From: Mycolicibacterium psychrotolerans
Lineage (GTDB): Bacteria; Actinomycetota; Actinomycetes; Mycobacteriales; Mycobacteriaceae
DNA length: 64,000 nt
Assembly (NCBI RefSeq): GCF_010729305.1
Contig: NZ_AP022574.1
Coordinates: 1,922,001 to 1,986,000 of the forward strand
Direction of reading: 5' to 3'
A program made the position numbers and the translations under genes. Below, one piece after another: positions 9,233-17,117 of this stretch. Positions within the stretch are counted from its first letter, which is position 1, and each line of letters begins with the position of its first letter. Under the pieces are notes generated by a model. The model searched no databases and was not told the DNA's origin. It saw nothing but the letters and a program-made list of their open reading frames with translations.

Positions 9233-10218
9233 CGACGTCCTTCGCCGACCACCACGACGACCTGCGGGCCGTGGCCGCTCGGCTGCTGGGCCGGGGCGCC
9301 GCACCGGACTGGGGTGCGCTCGTCGACGCCGGGTGGACCGGTCTGGAAGTGCCCGAACATCTCGGCGGCGCCGGTGCGACCTTCGCCGAGACCGCGATCA
9401 TCTGCGAACAGATCGGACGCGCAGCCGCCACCACCGACTTCCTCGGCGGTGCCGTGCTCGCCGCCGGTGTGCTCACCGCGCTCCCGCCGACCGACGCCCG
9501 GGACCATTTGCTCGGCGCGGTCGCCGCAGGGCCGGCCCGGCTCGCCGTGGCGGTCGGCAGTTTCCGCCTCGACGGCGGAGTCGTGTCGGGCCGCGCCGAC
9601 TTCGTTCCCGACGCTCTCGGCGCCGACCAGATCCTGATCCCCGTCACCGGCGGCGTCGCGGTCGTCCAGTCGACGGACGTCACCGTCACCGCGCAGCCCG
9701 TCGTCGACCAGACCCGACGCCTGGCCACCGTCACGGCCGACGGCGCCCCCGCCGACACCGTCCTGTCCGCATCGCCGGGCGCGCTCCACGACCGCGCCGC
9801 GGTCGCGATCGCGTGTGACAGCCTCGGCGTCGCACAGGAGATGCTCTCGCGCACTGTGGAGTTCGTGAAGGTGAGGCACCAGTTCGGCCGGCCTGTCGGG
9901 TCGTTCCAGGCGGTCAAGCATGCCTGCGCCGACATGCTCGTCGGCATCGAGGTGTCCCGTCAACTGGTCGCCGAGGCGGTGACCGCCCTCGCCGCCGGTG
10001 CCGACGGCGGTGTCGCGGCCGCCATGGCGAAATCCCACGCCTGCTCGACCGCCGTCGCCGTCGCCGGCAAGGCGATGCAGCTGCACGGCGGCATCGGCTA
10101 CACGTGGGAAGCCGGCATCCACACCTACCTCAAACGCGCTGCACTGAACCGATCACTGTTCGGATCGACTGCAGCACAACGACGTCGCATCGCACAGAGA
10201 TATCCGAAAGGGACATGA
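9229..10218 (+). CDS. Acyl-CoA dehydrogenase, small (beta) subunit 2
   Basis: Second small acyl-CoA dehydrogenase chain, 329 aa. Seen: VPEHLGGAGATFAE, VRHQFGRPVGSFQAVKH (FAD contact) and QLHGGIGYTWE, whose Glu occupies the catalytic-base position. A Ser/Ala/Thr-rich middle replaces the usual beta-domain sequence. The GTG start lies in the GTGA overlap with the preceding large subunit. Likely partner: the 383-aa subunit upstream. Confidence 0.9.
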   Translation: MTTSFADHHDDLRAVAARLLGRGAAPDWGALVDAGWTGLEVPEHLGGAGATFAETAIICEQIGRAAATTDFLGGAVLAAGVLTALPPTDARDHLLGAVAAGPARLAVAVGSFRLDGGVVSGRADFVPDALGADQILIPVTGGVAVVQSTDVTVTAQPVVDQTRRLATVTADGAPADTVLSASPGALHDRAAVAIACDSLGVAQEMLSRTVEFVKVRHQFGRPVGSFQAVKHACADMLVGIEVSRQLVAEAVTALAAGADGGVAAAMAKSHACSTAVAVAGKAMQLHGGIGYTWEAGIHTYLKRAALNRSLFGSTAAQRRRIAQRYPKGT

Positions 10219-11927
10219 CCATGGGCGTACCCGTGTACGAACGCATCCTCGACCTGTTCGAGGCCGAGGGCGTCAACACGCTGTTCGGCATTCCCGACCC
10301 CAACTTCGTGCACCTGTTCACCGAGGCCGACGCCCGCGGCTGGTCGGTTGTCGCGCCGCACCACGAACTGTCCGCGGGTTTCATGGCCGAAGCGGCGTCG
10401 CGGATGACCGGGAAGCCGGGACTGTGCATCGGCACCCTGGGACCCGGCGTCGCCAACATCGCCGGGGCGATGATGTGTGCGCTGGTCGAGAACTCGCCTG
10501 TCATCTTCCTCGGCGGCCAGCGGGCCCGCATCACCGAGCGCCGGGTACGCCGCGGCCGCATCCAGTTCGTGCAGCAGGAACGGCTTTTCGCGCCGGCGGT
10601 CAAGTTCAGCAGCTCGATCGAATACGCCGACCAGACCGACGAGATCATCCGCGAAGCCATCCGCCGCTCGCTGTGCGGTACGCCCGGACCGTGCTACATC
10701 GAATATCCGTCGCATGTGATCCTCGAGGAGCTCGACGTGCCGGATCCCCTGCCGCCGCACCGGTATCGGCTCGTCAACCAGGGGGCGGGCGAACACGAGG
10801 TGGCCAGGGCAGCGACCCTGATCCGCGAGGCCGCGAGCCCGATCCTGCTGGTCGGCCACGGCGTGCACACCTCACGCACCCAGCAGCACGTCAAAGAGCT
10901 GGCCGGCCTGATGAACTGCCCGGTCATCCAGACCTCCGGCGGCACCTCGTTCATCCCGGGACTCGAGGACCGGACGTTCCCGTACCTGTTCTCCCCGGCC
11001 GCCAACCAGGCAGTCGAGGAGTCCGACCTGTGCGTCGCGCTGGGCACCGAGCTCGGGGAACCCATGCACTACGGACGGACCCAGCACTGGGCGGCCAACG
11101 ATGCCCACCGCACCTGGGTGTACGTCGAACAGGACCCGGCTGCCATCGGAGTCAACCGCCAGTTCGACGTGCCTCTGGTCGGTGATCTCCGCGGAGTCGT
11201 GCCGCAACTGGTCGACGCACTCAGAGACACCCCGCGCACACCGTCGGCCAACCTGGAGACGCTGATCCGGTCCGACGCCGAGGAACTCGCCCAGCTCGCC
11301 GAGACCGCACCCACCGGGCGGACGCCGGTGCACCCCGCGCGGTTCGTCGTCGAAGCGACGAAAGCGTTCCCCGAGGACGGGATCATGGTCCGCGACGGCG
11401 GCGCGACCGTCATCTTCGGCTGGACCTACTCGCAGGCCAAGCCGCGCGACGTGATCTGGAACCAGAACTTCGGTCACCTGGGCACCGGTCTGCCCTACGC
11501 CGTCGGCGCGTCGGTCGCCGACGGGGGCAGACGCCCGGTCATGCTGCTGACGAGCGATTCGGCGTTCCTGTTCCACATCGCCGAGTTGGAGACCGCCGCC
11601 CGGCAGAATCTCCCGCTGGTGTGCGTCGTCGGCGTCGACCACCAGTGGGGGCTCGAGGTCGGGGTGTACAAGCGCACGTTCGAGCAGCCCTCGCCGCAAC
11701 CCGGCGTGCACTGGAGCAAGGACGTCCGGATGGACAAGGTCGCGGAGGGCTTCGGCTGCCACGGCGAATACGTCGAGAAGGAGGACGACATCGGACCGGC
11801 GATCGCCCGCGCCTACGCCAGCGGCAAGGTCGGTGTCGTGCACGTGTGCATCGACCCGAAGGCCAACTCCGAGGAGATGCCCAAGTACGACCGATTCCGG
11901 ACCTGGTACGCCGAAGGCACCCAGTAG
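10215..11927 (+). CDS. ThDP-dependent acetolactate synthase/2-hydroxyacyl-CoA lyase-like enzyme
   Basis: Thiamine-diphosphate enzyme with the three-domain architecture of acetolactate synthase, oxalyl-CoA decarboxylase and 2-hydroxyacyl-CoA lyase; 570 aa. The N-terminal Pyr domain has FGIPDPNF and the cofactor-activating Glu in HHELSAGFMAEAASR. The C-terminal PP domain has NQNFGHLGTGLPYAVGA and ELETAARQNLPLVCVV. The metal-binding GDG...NN signature is altered to SDS...VD, so aspartates would have to hold Mg2+. A lyase role (releasing an aldehyde for the aldehyde dehydrogenase next door) is an inference; another decarboxylase or ligase is possible. The alternative ATG is 6 nt downstream. Confidence 0.85.
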   Translation: MTMGVPVYERILDLFEAEGVNTLFGIPDPNFVHLFTEADARGWSVVAPHHELSAGFMAEAASRMTGKPGLCIGTLGPGVANIAGAMMCALVENSPVIFLGGQRARITERRVRRGRIQFVQQERLFAPAVKFSSSIEYADQTDEIIREAIRRSLCGTPGPCYIEYPSHVILEELDVPDPLPPHRYRLVNQGAGEHEVARAATLIREAASPILLVGHGVHTSRTQQHVKELAGLMNCPVIQTSGGTSFIPGLEDRTFPYLFSPAANQAVEESDLCVALGTELGEPMHYGRTQHWAANDAHRTWVYVEQDPAAIGVNRQFDVPLVGDLRGVVPQLVDALRDTPRTPSANLETLIRSDAEELAQLAETAPTGRTPVHPARFVVEATKAFPEDGIMVRDGGATVIFGWTYSQAKPRDVIWNQNFGHLGTGLPYAVGASVADGGRRPVMLLTSDSAFLFHIAELETAARQNLPLVCVVGVDHQWGLEVGVYKRTFEQPSPQPGVHWSKDVRMDKVAEGFGCHGEYVEKEDDIGPAIARAYASGKVGVVHVCIDPKANSEEMPKYDRFRTWYAEGTQ

Positions 11928-11955
11928 ACACGGCCATTGAGGGAGAGTGGAAAGC

Positions 11956-13380
11956 ATGCGCGAATATCTTCAGTTCTACATCGACGGGCACTGGGTCGAC
12001 CCGATCCGGCCCAACACCCTCGACGTCGACGATCCGACCACCGAAGAGGTCTCCGGACGGATCGCCCTGGGGTCGTCGGCCGACGTCGACGTCGCGGTTC
12101 AGGCGGCCCGGCGCGCGTTCGCGACGTGGTCGCAGACCACCCGGGAGCAACGGCTCGACGTGCTCTCGGCCATCCTGACCGAGTACCAGAAGCGCGCGGG
12201 CGACCTGGCCGACGCCGTCCACGAGGAGATGGGCGCACCGGCGTCGCTGGCAGCAGGGCCCCAGGTGAATCTGGGCCTCGGGCACCTGGCCACCGCGATC
12301 GACACGCTGAAGAACTTCGAGTTCGAAGAGCAGCACGGCAGCACGCTGGTGGTCAAGGAACCGGTCGGCGTGTGCGGGCTGATCACGCCGTGGAACTGGC
12401 CCATCAACCAGATCGCCTGCAAGGTGTTCCCGGCGCTGGCCACCGGCTGCACCATGGTGCTCAAACCCTCGGAGGTCGCGCCCTACTCGGCGCAGATCTT
12501 CACCGAGATCCTCGACGCCGCAGGCGTTCCCGCCGGTGTCTACAACCTCGTCTACGGTGACGGCCCCGGCGTCGGCGCCGCGCTGTCGAGCCACCCCGAC
12601 ATCGACATGGTGTCGTTCACCGGTTCGACCAGGGCCGGTGTCGACGTCGCCAAGAACGCGGCGGCCACCGTCAAGCGGGTGACCCAGGAGCTCGGCGGCA
12701 AGAGCCCGAACATCGTGCTCGACGACGACACCTTCGCCCAGAGCGTCGCCGCCGGCACGTCGGTGATGATGATGAACAGCGGGCAGAGCTGCAACGCGCC
12801 GTCGCGCATGCTGGTGCCCGCTGCGCGGATGGACGAGGCGATCGCCGTGGCGCGGGAGACCGCCTCGGCCGTCAAGGTCGGCGATCCGAACGACAAGAAG
12901 GCGATCGGGCCGGTTGCGTCGCGGGCGCAGTTCGAGAAGATCCAGGGGCTGCTGCAGAAGGGCATCGACGAGGGCGCCACACTCGTCGTCGGCGGTCCCG
13001 GCCGCCCGGACGGCATGGAGACCGGTTACTACGTCAAGCCGACCGTGTTCGCCAACGTCACCAACGACATGACGATCGCGCGGGAGGAGATCTTCGGGCC
13101 CGTGCTGTGCATCCTCGGCTACGACGATCTCGACCAGGCTCTCGAGATCGCCAACGACACCGATTACGGTCTGGCAGGCTATGTTTCAGGCGCCGACCTC
13201 GACCAGGCCCGGTCGGTGGCACGGCGCATCCGCGCCGGCTCGGTCGCGATCAACCACGGGTTCGACATGAACGCGCCGTTCGGCGGCTACAAGCGCAGCG
13301 GCAACGGCCGCGAGTGGGGGCAGTTCGGCTTCGACGAATATCTCGAGATCAAAGCCGCCCTGGGCTACGCCCCCGCCTGA
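11956..13380 (+). CDS. NAD-dependent aldehyde dehydrogenase
   Basis: Aldehyde dehydrogenase superfamily enzyme of 474 aa, oxidising an aldehyde to the acid. Seen: TPWNWPINQIACKV, the cofactor loop SFTGSTRAG, general-base Glu in TQELGGKSPN and nucleophile Cys in NSGQSCNAPSR, then EEIFGPVL. The ATG is preferred to an in-frame GTG 9 nt upstream because GAGGGAGAG lies at ribosome-binding distance from the ATG and touches the GTG. It sits 28 nt after the ThDP enzyme, whose product aldehyde it may consume. Confidence 0.93.
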   Translation: MREYLQFYIDGHWVDPIRPNTLDVDDPTTEEVSGRIALGSSADVDVAVQAARRAFATWSQTTREQRLDVLSAILTEYQKRAGDLADAVHEEMGAPASLAAGPQVNLGLGHLATAIDTLKNFEFEEQHGSTLVVKEPVGVCGLITPWNWPINQIACKVFPALATGCTMVLKPSEVAPYSAQIFTEILDAAGVPAGVYNLVYGDGPGVGAALSSHPDIDMVSFTGSTRAGVDVAKNAAATVKRVTQELGGKSPNIVLDDDTFAQSVAAGTSVMMMNSGQSCNAPSRMLVPAARMDEAIAVARETASAVKVGDPNDKKAIGPVASRAQFEKIQGLLQKGIDEGATLVVGGPGRPDGMETGYYVKPTVFANVTNDMTIAREEIFGPVLCILGYDDLDQALEIANDTDYGLAGYVSGADLDQARSVARRIRAGSVAINHGFDMNAPFGGYKRSGNGREWGQFGFDEYLEIKAALGYAPA

Positions 13381-13381
13381 G

Positions 13382-13447
13382 GTCGCCGAATGCACGGTTT
13401 CTGACGGATTTCGGCAGGATTCCGTCAGAATCCGTACTCTCGGCGCT
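13382..13447. repeat. Intergenic inverted repeat, family B copy 1, containing a -10 box
   Basis: Imperfect inverted repeat: left arm 13382-13408 and right arm 13421-13447 match at about 21 of 27 positions, with a 12-nt loop. The right arm contains TACTCT (13435-13440), a good mycobacterial -10, exactly 7 nt before the GTG of the next gene. The arm sequences resemble the copy at 26361-26425. The left half could serve as a terminator for the operon upstream. Confidence 0.7.
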
Positions 13448-14344
13448 GTGGCGAGCGAAAAGTACACCTACGGAATCGATTTCGACCGCATCGAGGCTGT
13501 CGACATCCACACGCACGTCGAGATCGACAGCCACGGGCACCGGGCCTACGACGATGTGCTGGTCGACGCCACCGCGCGGTACTTCAAGATGCCGTCGGGC
13601 ATCGTCGCGGCCGTGGACGCCGTCGCGGACCTCTACCGGCGGCACAACACCGCCGCGGTGGTGTTCACCATCGACGCCCGCCACGGTATGCGTCACGCGC
13701 CCAATTCGATCGAGGATCTGGTCGCGGGCGCGGCGCGCAACAACGACGTGCTGATCCCGTTCGGCAGCGTCGATCCGTGGCAGGGCCGCCACGCGGTGCA
13801 CCGCGTGCAGGAACTCGTCCGCGATTTCGGGGTCAAGGGTTTCAAGTTCCATCCGAGCATGCAGGCCTTCGAACCCAACGACCGGTCGTACTACCCGATC
13901 TACCACGCCATCGCCGAGGCGGGCGTGCCTGCGCTGTTCCACACCGGTCAGACCGGCATGGGTGCGGGCCTGCCCGGCGGGCACGGCATCAAGCTGCGCT
14001 ACTCCGACCCGATGCTGCTCGACGACGTCGCGGCTGACTTCCCTGAGCTGACGATCGTGATGGCGCACCCGGCCGTGCCGTGGGTCGACGCGCAGATCGC
14101 GATCGCCGGCCACAAATCGAACGTGTACATCGACCTGTCCGGGTGGAGCCCGAAGTATTTCCCGCCGCAGCTGGTCCACGCGATGACCCGCCAGTTGCGC
14201 ACCAAGGTGCTGTTCGGGACCGACTATCCCTACATCCAGATCGACCGGTGGCGCCGCGACTTCGACACCCTCGACGTCGACCCGGCCGTGCTCCCGCTGA
14301 TCTACAAGCAGAACGCGCTGCGGGTCCTAGGGGTCACTTCCTGA
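13448..14344 (+). CDS. Amidohydrolase family 2 (ACMSD-like) protein
   Basis: Metal-dependent TIM-barrel hydrolase/decarboxylase of the amidohydrolase_2 family, 298 aa. Metal-site motifs in order: DIHTHVE (HxH), KFHPSMQAF, FHTGQTG, MAHPAVPW and FGTDYP with the terminal Asp. Relatives decarboxylate aromatic acids or hydrolyse lactones and amides. Next to a Baeyer-Villiger operon a lactone hydrolase role is attractive but unproven. TACTCT 7 nt upstream and no Shine-Dalgarno sequence suggest a leaderless transcript starting at the GTG. Confidence 0.88.
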   Translation: MASEKYTYGIDFDRIEAVDIHTHVEIDSHGHRAYDDVLVDATARYFKMPSGIVAAVDAVADLYRRHNTAAVVFTIDARHGMRHAPNSIEDLVAGAARNNDVLIPFGSVDPWQGRHAVHRVQELVRDFGVKGFKFHPSMQAFEPNDRSYYPIYHAIAEAGVPALFHTGQTGMGAGLPGGHGIKLRYSDPMLLDDVAADFPELTIVMAHPAVPWVDAQIAIAGHKSNVYIDLSGWSPKYFPPQLVHAMTRQLRTKVLFGTDYPYIQIDRWRRDFDTLDVDPAVLPLIYKQNALRVLGVTS

Positions 14345-14408
14345 CCGCGAGCAGACGCGAACTCGCGCGATTCGGGCCCGATCCGCAAGAGTTTGTGTCT
14401 GCTCGCGG
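14345..14408. terminator. Inverted repeat between convergent genes, family C
   Basis: Twenty-base arms (14345-14364 and 14389-14408; core GCGAGCAGAC) pair at 18 of 20 positions around a 24-nt loop. It starts directly after the amidohydrolase stop and ends 6 nt before the stop of the minus-strand DUF3140 gene, so it can serve as a bidirectional terminator. I recall similar GCGAGCAGACGC repeats in other mycobacterial intergenic regions. Confidence 0.7.
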
Positions 14409-14413
14409 GGAGA

Positions 14414-14773
14414 TCAGGACTTCTTCTGAGGGTCGTGGCCCCAGTTCATCAGCGAGTACCGCCACTTGCTGTGCTCGACGTCCTTCGACGGCCCCTGTGC
14501 GCGGTGGCGCTTGACGTATCCCACGACCTTGCGCATGTGCGCGTAATCGTCGTCGGACAGGTCGGCCTTCTTCGCCTGGAGGATCTCGATGATGCGCCGC
14601 CCGCTGTGATGGCCGGTCGACTCACCGCCGGCGGACGACTTCTGCCCCACGGCCTTCGACTCGTCGGTGTCCAGCCACTTCTTGAGCTCTGACGCGGTCA
14701 TGTTGACCGCGTCAGAGAACTCGGCATGGGTGTCGGTGGCGGAGTCGGCGTCGGTGTCCCCGCTGCCACTCAT
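14414..14773 (-). CDS. DUF3140 domain protein
   Basis: Small hydrophilic protein of 119 aa matching the DUF3140 family: a FSDAVNMTASELKKWLDT segment, then a GRRIIEIL...LSDDDYAHMRKVVGYVKRH core and SKWRYSLMNWGHDP near the C-terminus. A charged, low-complexity N-terminal ~20 residues precedes the core. Function is unknown; the segment looks nucleic-acid-binding-like. Its start overlaps the stop of the Tudor-like gene by 4 nt; the same pair recurs in actinobacteria in my recollection. Confidence 0.82.
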   Translation of the reverse strand: MSGSGDTDADSATDTHAEFSDAVNMTASELKKWLDTDESKAVGQKSSAGGESTGHHSGRRIIEILQAKKADLSDDDYAHMRKVVGYVKRHRAQGPSKDVEHSKWRYSLMNWGHDPQKKS

Positions 14774-14982
14774 GATTTCTTCTTGAGCGCGTCCGGCTTG
14801 TGCACCGCGTCGCCACCGCTCTTGTCACTGACCACCCGGTACTGCGGCTCGTCCTTCGACGCGCGCACCGTCCGGCCGGCCGACTCGGTGTCAGAGGTGA
14901 TCTTCTCCTCGACCGTGCCCTCCACGGTGTTGCCGTGGCTCTGCCAGGTGACCTTGTCGCCCTTGGTGAATTCCTTGCTCAT
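14770..14982 (-). CDS. DUF2945/HVA1-type Tudor-domain protein
   Basis: Seventy-residue basic protein that is essentially one small beta-barrel: KGDKVTWQSHGNTVEGTVEEKI at the start is the typical HVA1/DUF2945 opening, followed by YRVVSDKSGGDAVHKPDAL. Function unknown. It is co-transcribed with and overlaps the DUF3140 gene. Confidence 0.85.
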   Translation of the reverse strand: MSKEFTKGDKVTWQSHGNTVEGTVEEKITSDTESAGRTVRASKDEPQYRVVSDKSGGDAVHKPDALKKKS

Positions 14983-15034
14983 GGCCGACGAATACCCGGC
15001 GGCCCGGCGATGACTCTGACCGAAATCTGACGCG

Positions 15035-15949
15035 TCAGGCCTTGACGAGGGTGAACTGGCCGAGCTCGCTGACGCCGCGGTTGAAGAAATCGCTGCAGCC
15101 CACCAGGTACTTCATGTAGCGCTGGTACACCTCTTCCGACGTGGCGGCCACCGCGGCGTCATGGTGGGCCTCCAGCGCCTCGGCCCACGTGTCGAGGGTG
15201 CGCACATAGTCCTGGTTGAGGAACTGCGTCTGCTCGACCGTGAACCCGGCCTGCGCGGACAGCTCGACGATGTCCTGCTCGCCGGGCACCGATCCGCCCG
15301 GGAAGATCTCCTTGGCGATGAACCGCATGAACTTCAGGTCGGTCATCGTGATCGGGATGCCCAGCTCGGGCCACTTCTTGAGCGGATGGCCGAGGATCGC
15401 CTGCAGCAGCATCCGTCCGTCGTCGGGCAGCACGCTGCCGCACATCTTGAAGAACGGTGCGTACCGCTCCTGCGGGAACGCCTCGATCGCCTCGATGCTG
15501 ATGATGCGGTCGACAGGCTCGTCGAACTGCTCCCAGCCCCGCAACAGGATCCGGCGCGAACGCTCGGTGTCGAGGCCGTCGAGCAGCTCCTGGGCGAACT
15601 TGCGCTGGTTGCGGCTCAGGGTCAGCCCGACGACGTTGACGTCGTAGCGCTCGATCGCGCGCTTGAGCACCGACCCCCAGCCGCACCCGATGTCGAGCAG
15701 CGTCATCCCCGGCTCGAGGTTCAGCTTGCCCAGCGCCAGATCGATCTTGGCCATCTGTGCCTCTTCGAGCGACATGTCGTCGCGCTCGTAGTAGGCGCAG
15801 CTGTAGGTCCGGGACGGATCCTGGAACAAACCGAAGAAGTCGTCGGAGAGGTCGTAGTGCGCCTGCACCTCCTCGAAGTGGGGCGTCATGTCCTTGCCCG
15901 ACCCGGGCGGACCCACCGCACTCTCAGCCATACCCCGACCGACCTCCAT
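15035..15949 (-). CDS. Mycolic acid cyclopropane synthase-family methyltransferase
   Basis: SAM-dependent methyltransferase modifying meromycolate chains, about 300 aa. Seen: TPHFEEVQAHYDLSDDFF, YSCAYYERDDMSLEEAQ, the SAM loop LLDIGCGWG and the C-terminal GQFTLVKA. The motif usually read as GAFEHF is EAIEAF here: the catalytic-site Glu is kept but the following His is Ala, closer to the MmaA1-type variant. An alternative ATG 18 nt downstream has GGAGG 11 nt upstream and may be the true start. It lies 28 nt downstream of a paralogue. Which mycolate position it modifies cannot be told. Confidence 0.93.
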   Translation of the reverse strand: MEVGRGMAESAVGPPGSGKDMTPHFEEVQAHYDLSDDFFGLFQDPSRTYSCAYYERDDMSLEEAQMAKIDLALGKLNLEPGMTLLDIGCGWGSVLKRAIERYDVNVVGLTLSRNQRKFAQELLDGLDTERSRRILLRGWEQFDEPVDRIISIEAIEAFPQERYAPFFKMCGSVLPDDGRMLLQAILGHPLKKWPELGIPITMTDLKFMRFIAKEIFPGGSVPGEQDIVELSAQAGFTVEQTQFLNQDYVRTLDTWAEALEAHHDAAVAATSEEVYQRYMKYLVGCSDFFNRGVSELGQFTLVKA

Positions 15950-15977
15950 CCGACTCCGTCACGAAGTGCCCAAATTA

Positions 15978-16925
15978 CTACACCGACGTCAATGCCTGCT
16001 TCTCACATGTGAACTGCGCGACGTCGGTGTAGCCGTCGCGGAACAGGTTGGCGCAGCCCTGCAAATATTTCAGGAAGCGCTCGTAGATCTCCTCGGACGT
16101 GATCTCGATGGCCTCGTCCTTCTTGTTCTCGAGGTTCGACGCCCACGTGTCGAGGGTCTTCACGTAGTGCGGCTGCAGGTGCTGCTCGCGGGTGATCGTG
16201 TAGCCGGCCTTGACAGCGTGATCGCGCACCATCGACGCCAGCGGCAAACGGCCGCCCGGGTAGATGTAATCCATGATGAACTTGATGAACCGCACGTTCG
16301 ACATGGTCAGGGGCAGTCCCTTGGCCTTGATCTCCTCATCCTCGGGGATGATGATCGTGTGCAGCATCATGACGCCGTCCTCGGGCATCCAGCTGTACGT
16401 CTTCTTGAAGTAGTCGTCGTACTTGTTGAATCCGAAGTGCTCGAACGCGCCGATTGACACGATCCGGTCGACCTGGCCCTCGAACTCCTCCCAGGGCTGC
16501 AGCCGGACCTCCATGGACCGCTTGCTGGTGGAGTTGGCGAACCAGTGGTTCTCGATGTGCTCCTTCTGGTTCTCCGACAGCGTCAGGCCGATGACGTTGA
16601 CGTCGTACTTCTCCACGGCGCGCATGATGGTCGCGCCCCAGCCGCAGCCGATGTCGAGCAGCGTCATGCCGGGCTCGAGCCCGAGCTTGCCCAGCGACAG
16701 GTCGATCTTGGCCATTTGGGCCTGCTCGAGGGTGTAGTCGTCCTTCTCGAAGTAGGCGCAGCTGTAGACCTGGTTCGGGTCCTGCCAGAGCTTGAAGAAG
16801 TCGTTGGAGATGTCGTAGTGGAACTGCACCTCCTTCTTGTCCGAGCCGCGCGTCTCCGACGCGGACTTCGACAGCCACTTCGACTGGGCCTCGCCCTTCG
16901 GCTGCTCGGTTTCCGTGTTCGACAT
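15978..16925 (-). CDS. Mycolic acid cyclopropane synthase-family methyltransferase
   Basis: Second mycolate methyltransferase, 315 aa, with the complete set of motifs: FHYDISNDFFKLW, YSCAYFEKDDYTLEQAQ, LLDIGCGWG, VSIGAFEHFG and a C-terminal VAQFTCEK. A 35-residue charged N-terminal extension precedes the core. The ATG at 16925 is chosen over one 9 nt upstream because AGAAGGA lies at the right distance. Tandem with the preceding paralogue, probably one transcript. Expected substrate: double bonds or branch points of mycolate precursors on ACP. Confidence 0.93.
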   Translation of the reverse strand: MSNTETEQPKGEAQSKWLSKSASETRGSDKKEVQFHYDISNDFFKLWQDPNQVYSCAYFEKDDYTLEQAQMAKIDLSLGKLGLEPGMTLLDIGCGWGATIMRAVEKYDVNVIGLTLSENQKEHIENHWFANSTSKRSMEVRLQPWEEFEGQVDRIVSIGAFEHFGFNKYDDYFKKTYSWMPEDGVMMLHTIIIPEDEEIKAKGLPLTMSNVRFIKFIMDYIYPGGRLPLASMVRDHAVKAGYTITREQHLQPHYVKTLDTWASNLENKKDEAIEITSEEIYERFLKYLQGCANLFRDGYTDVAQFTCEKQALTSV

Positions 16926-17117
16926 TCGCCCCATCCTTCTGCGGTCATCACCGACCTGCGTGCGAGCAGGCCGGCCTCTTGGTATTCACCTGCGGCGCAC
17001 GGCGCGGGTACGCTGCTGACCCGCCCGGCCACGAGAACTGGCTTCGCCGACCATACCTTTCCTCGCCGCGCGGCGGCAGGCGGCGTGCGGAGGAAATCCT
17101 TCGCGGACCGCGCGAAG

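Noticed and set aside
14345..14408. CRISPR array or insertion-sequence ends from the intergenic palindromes
   Set aside because: Palindromes occur singly, differ in sequence between families, have no regular spacers, target-site duplications or transposase genes.
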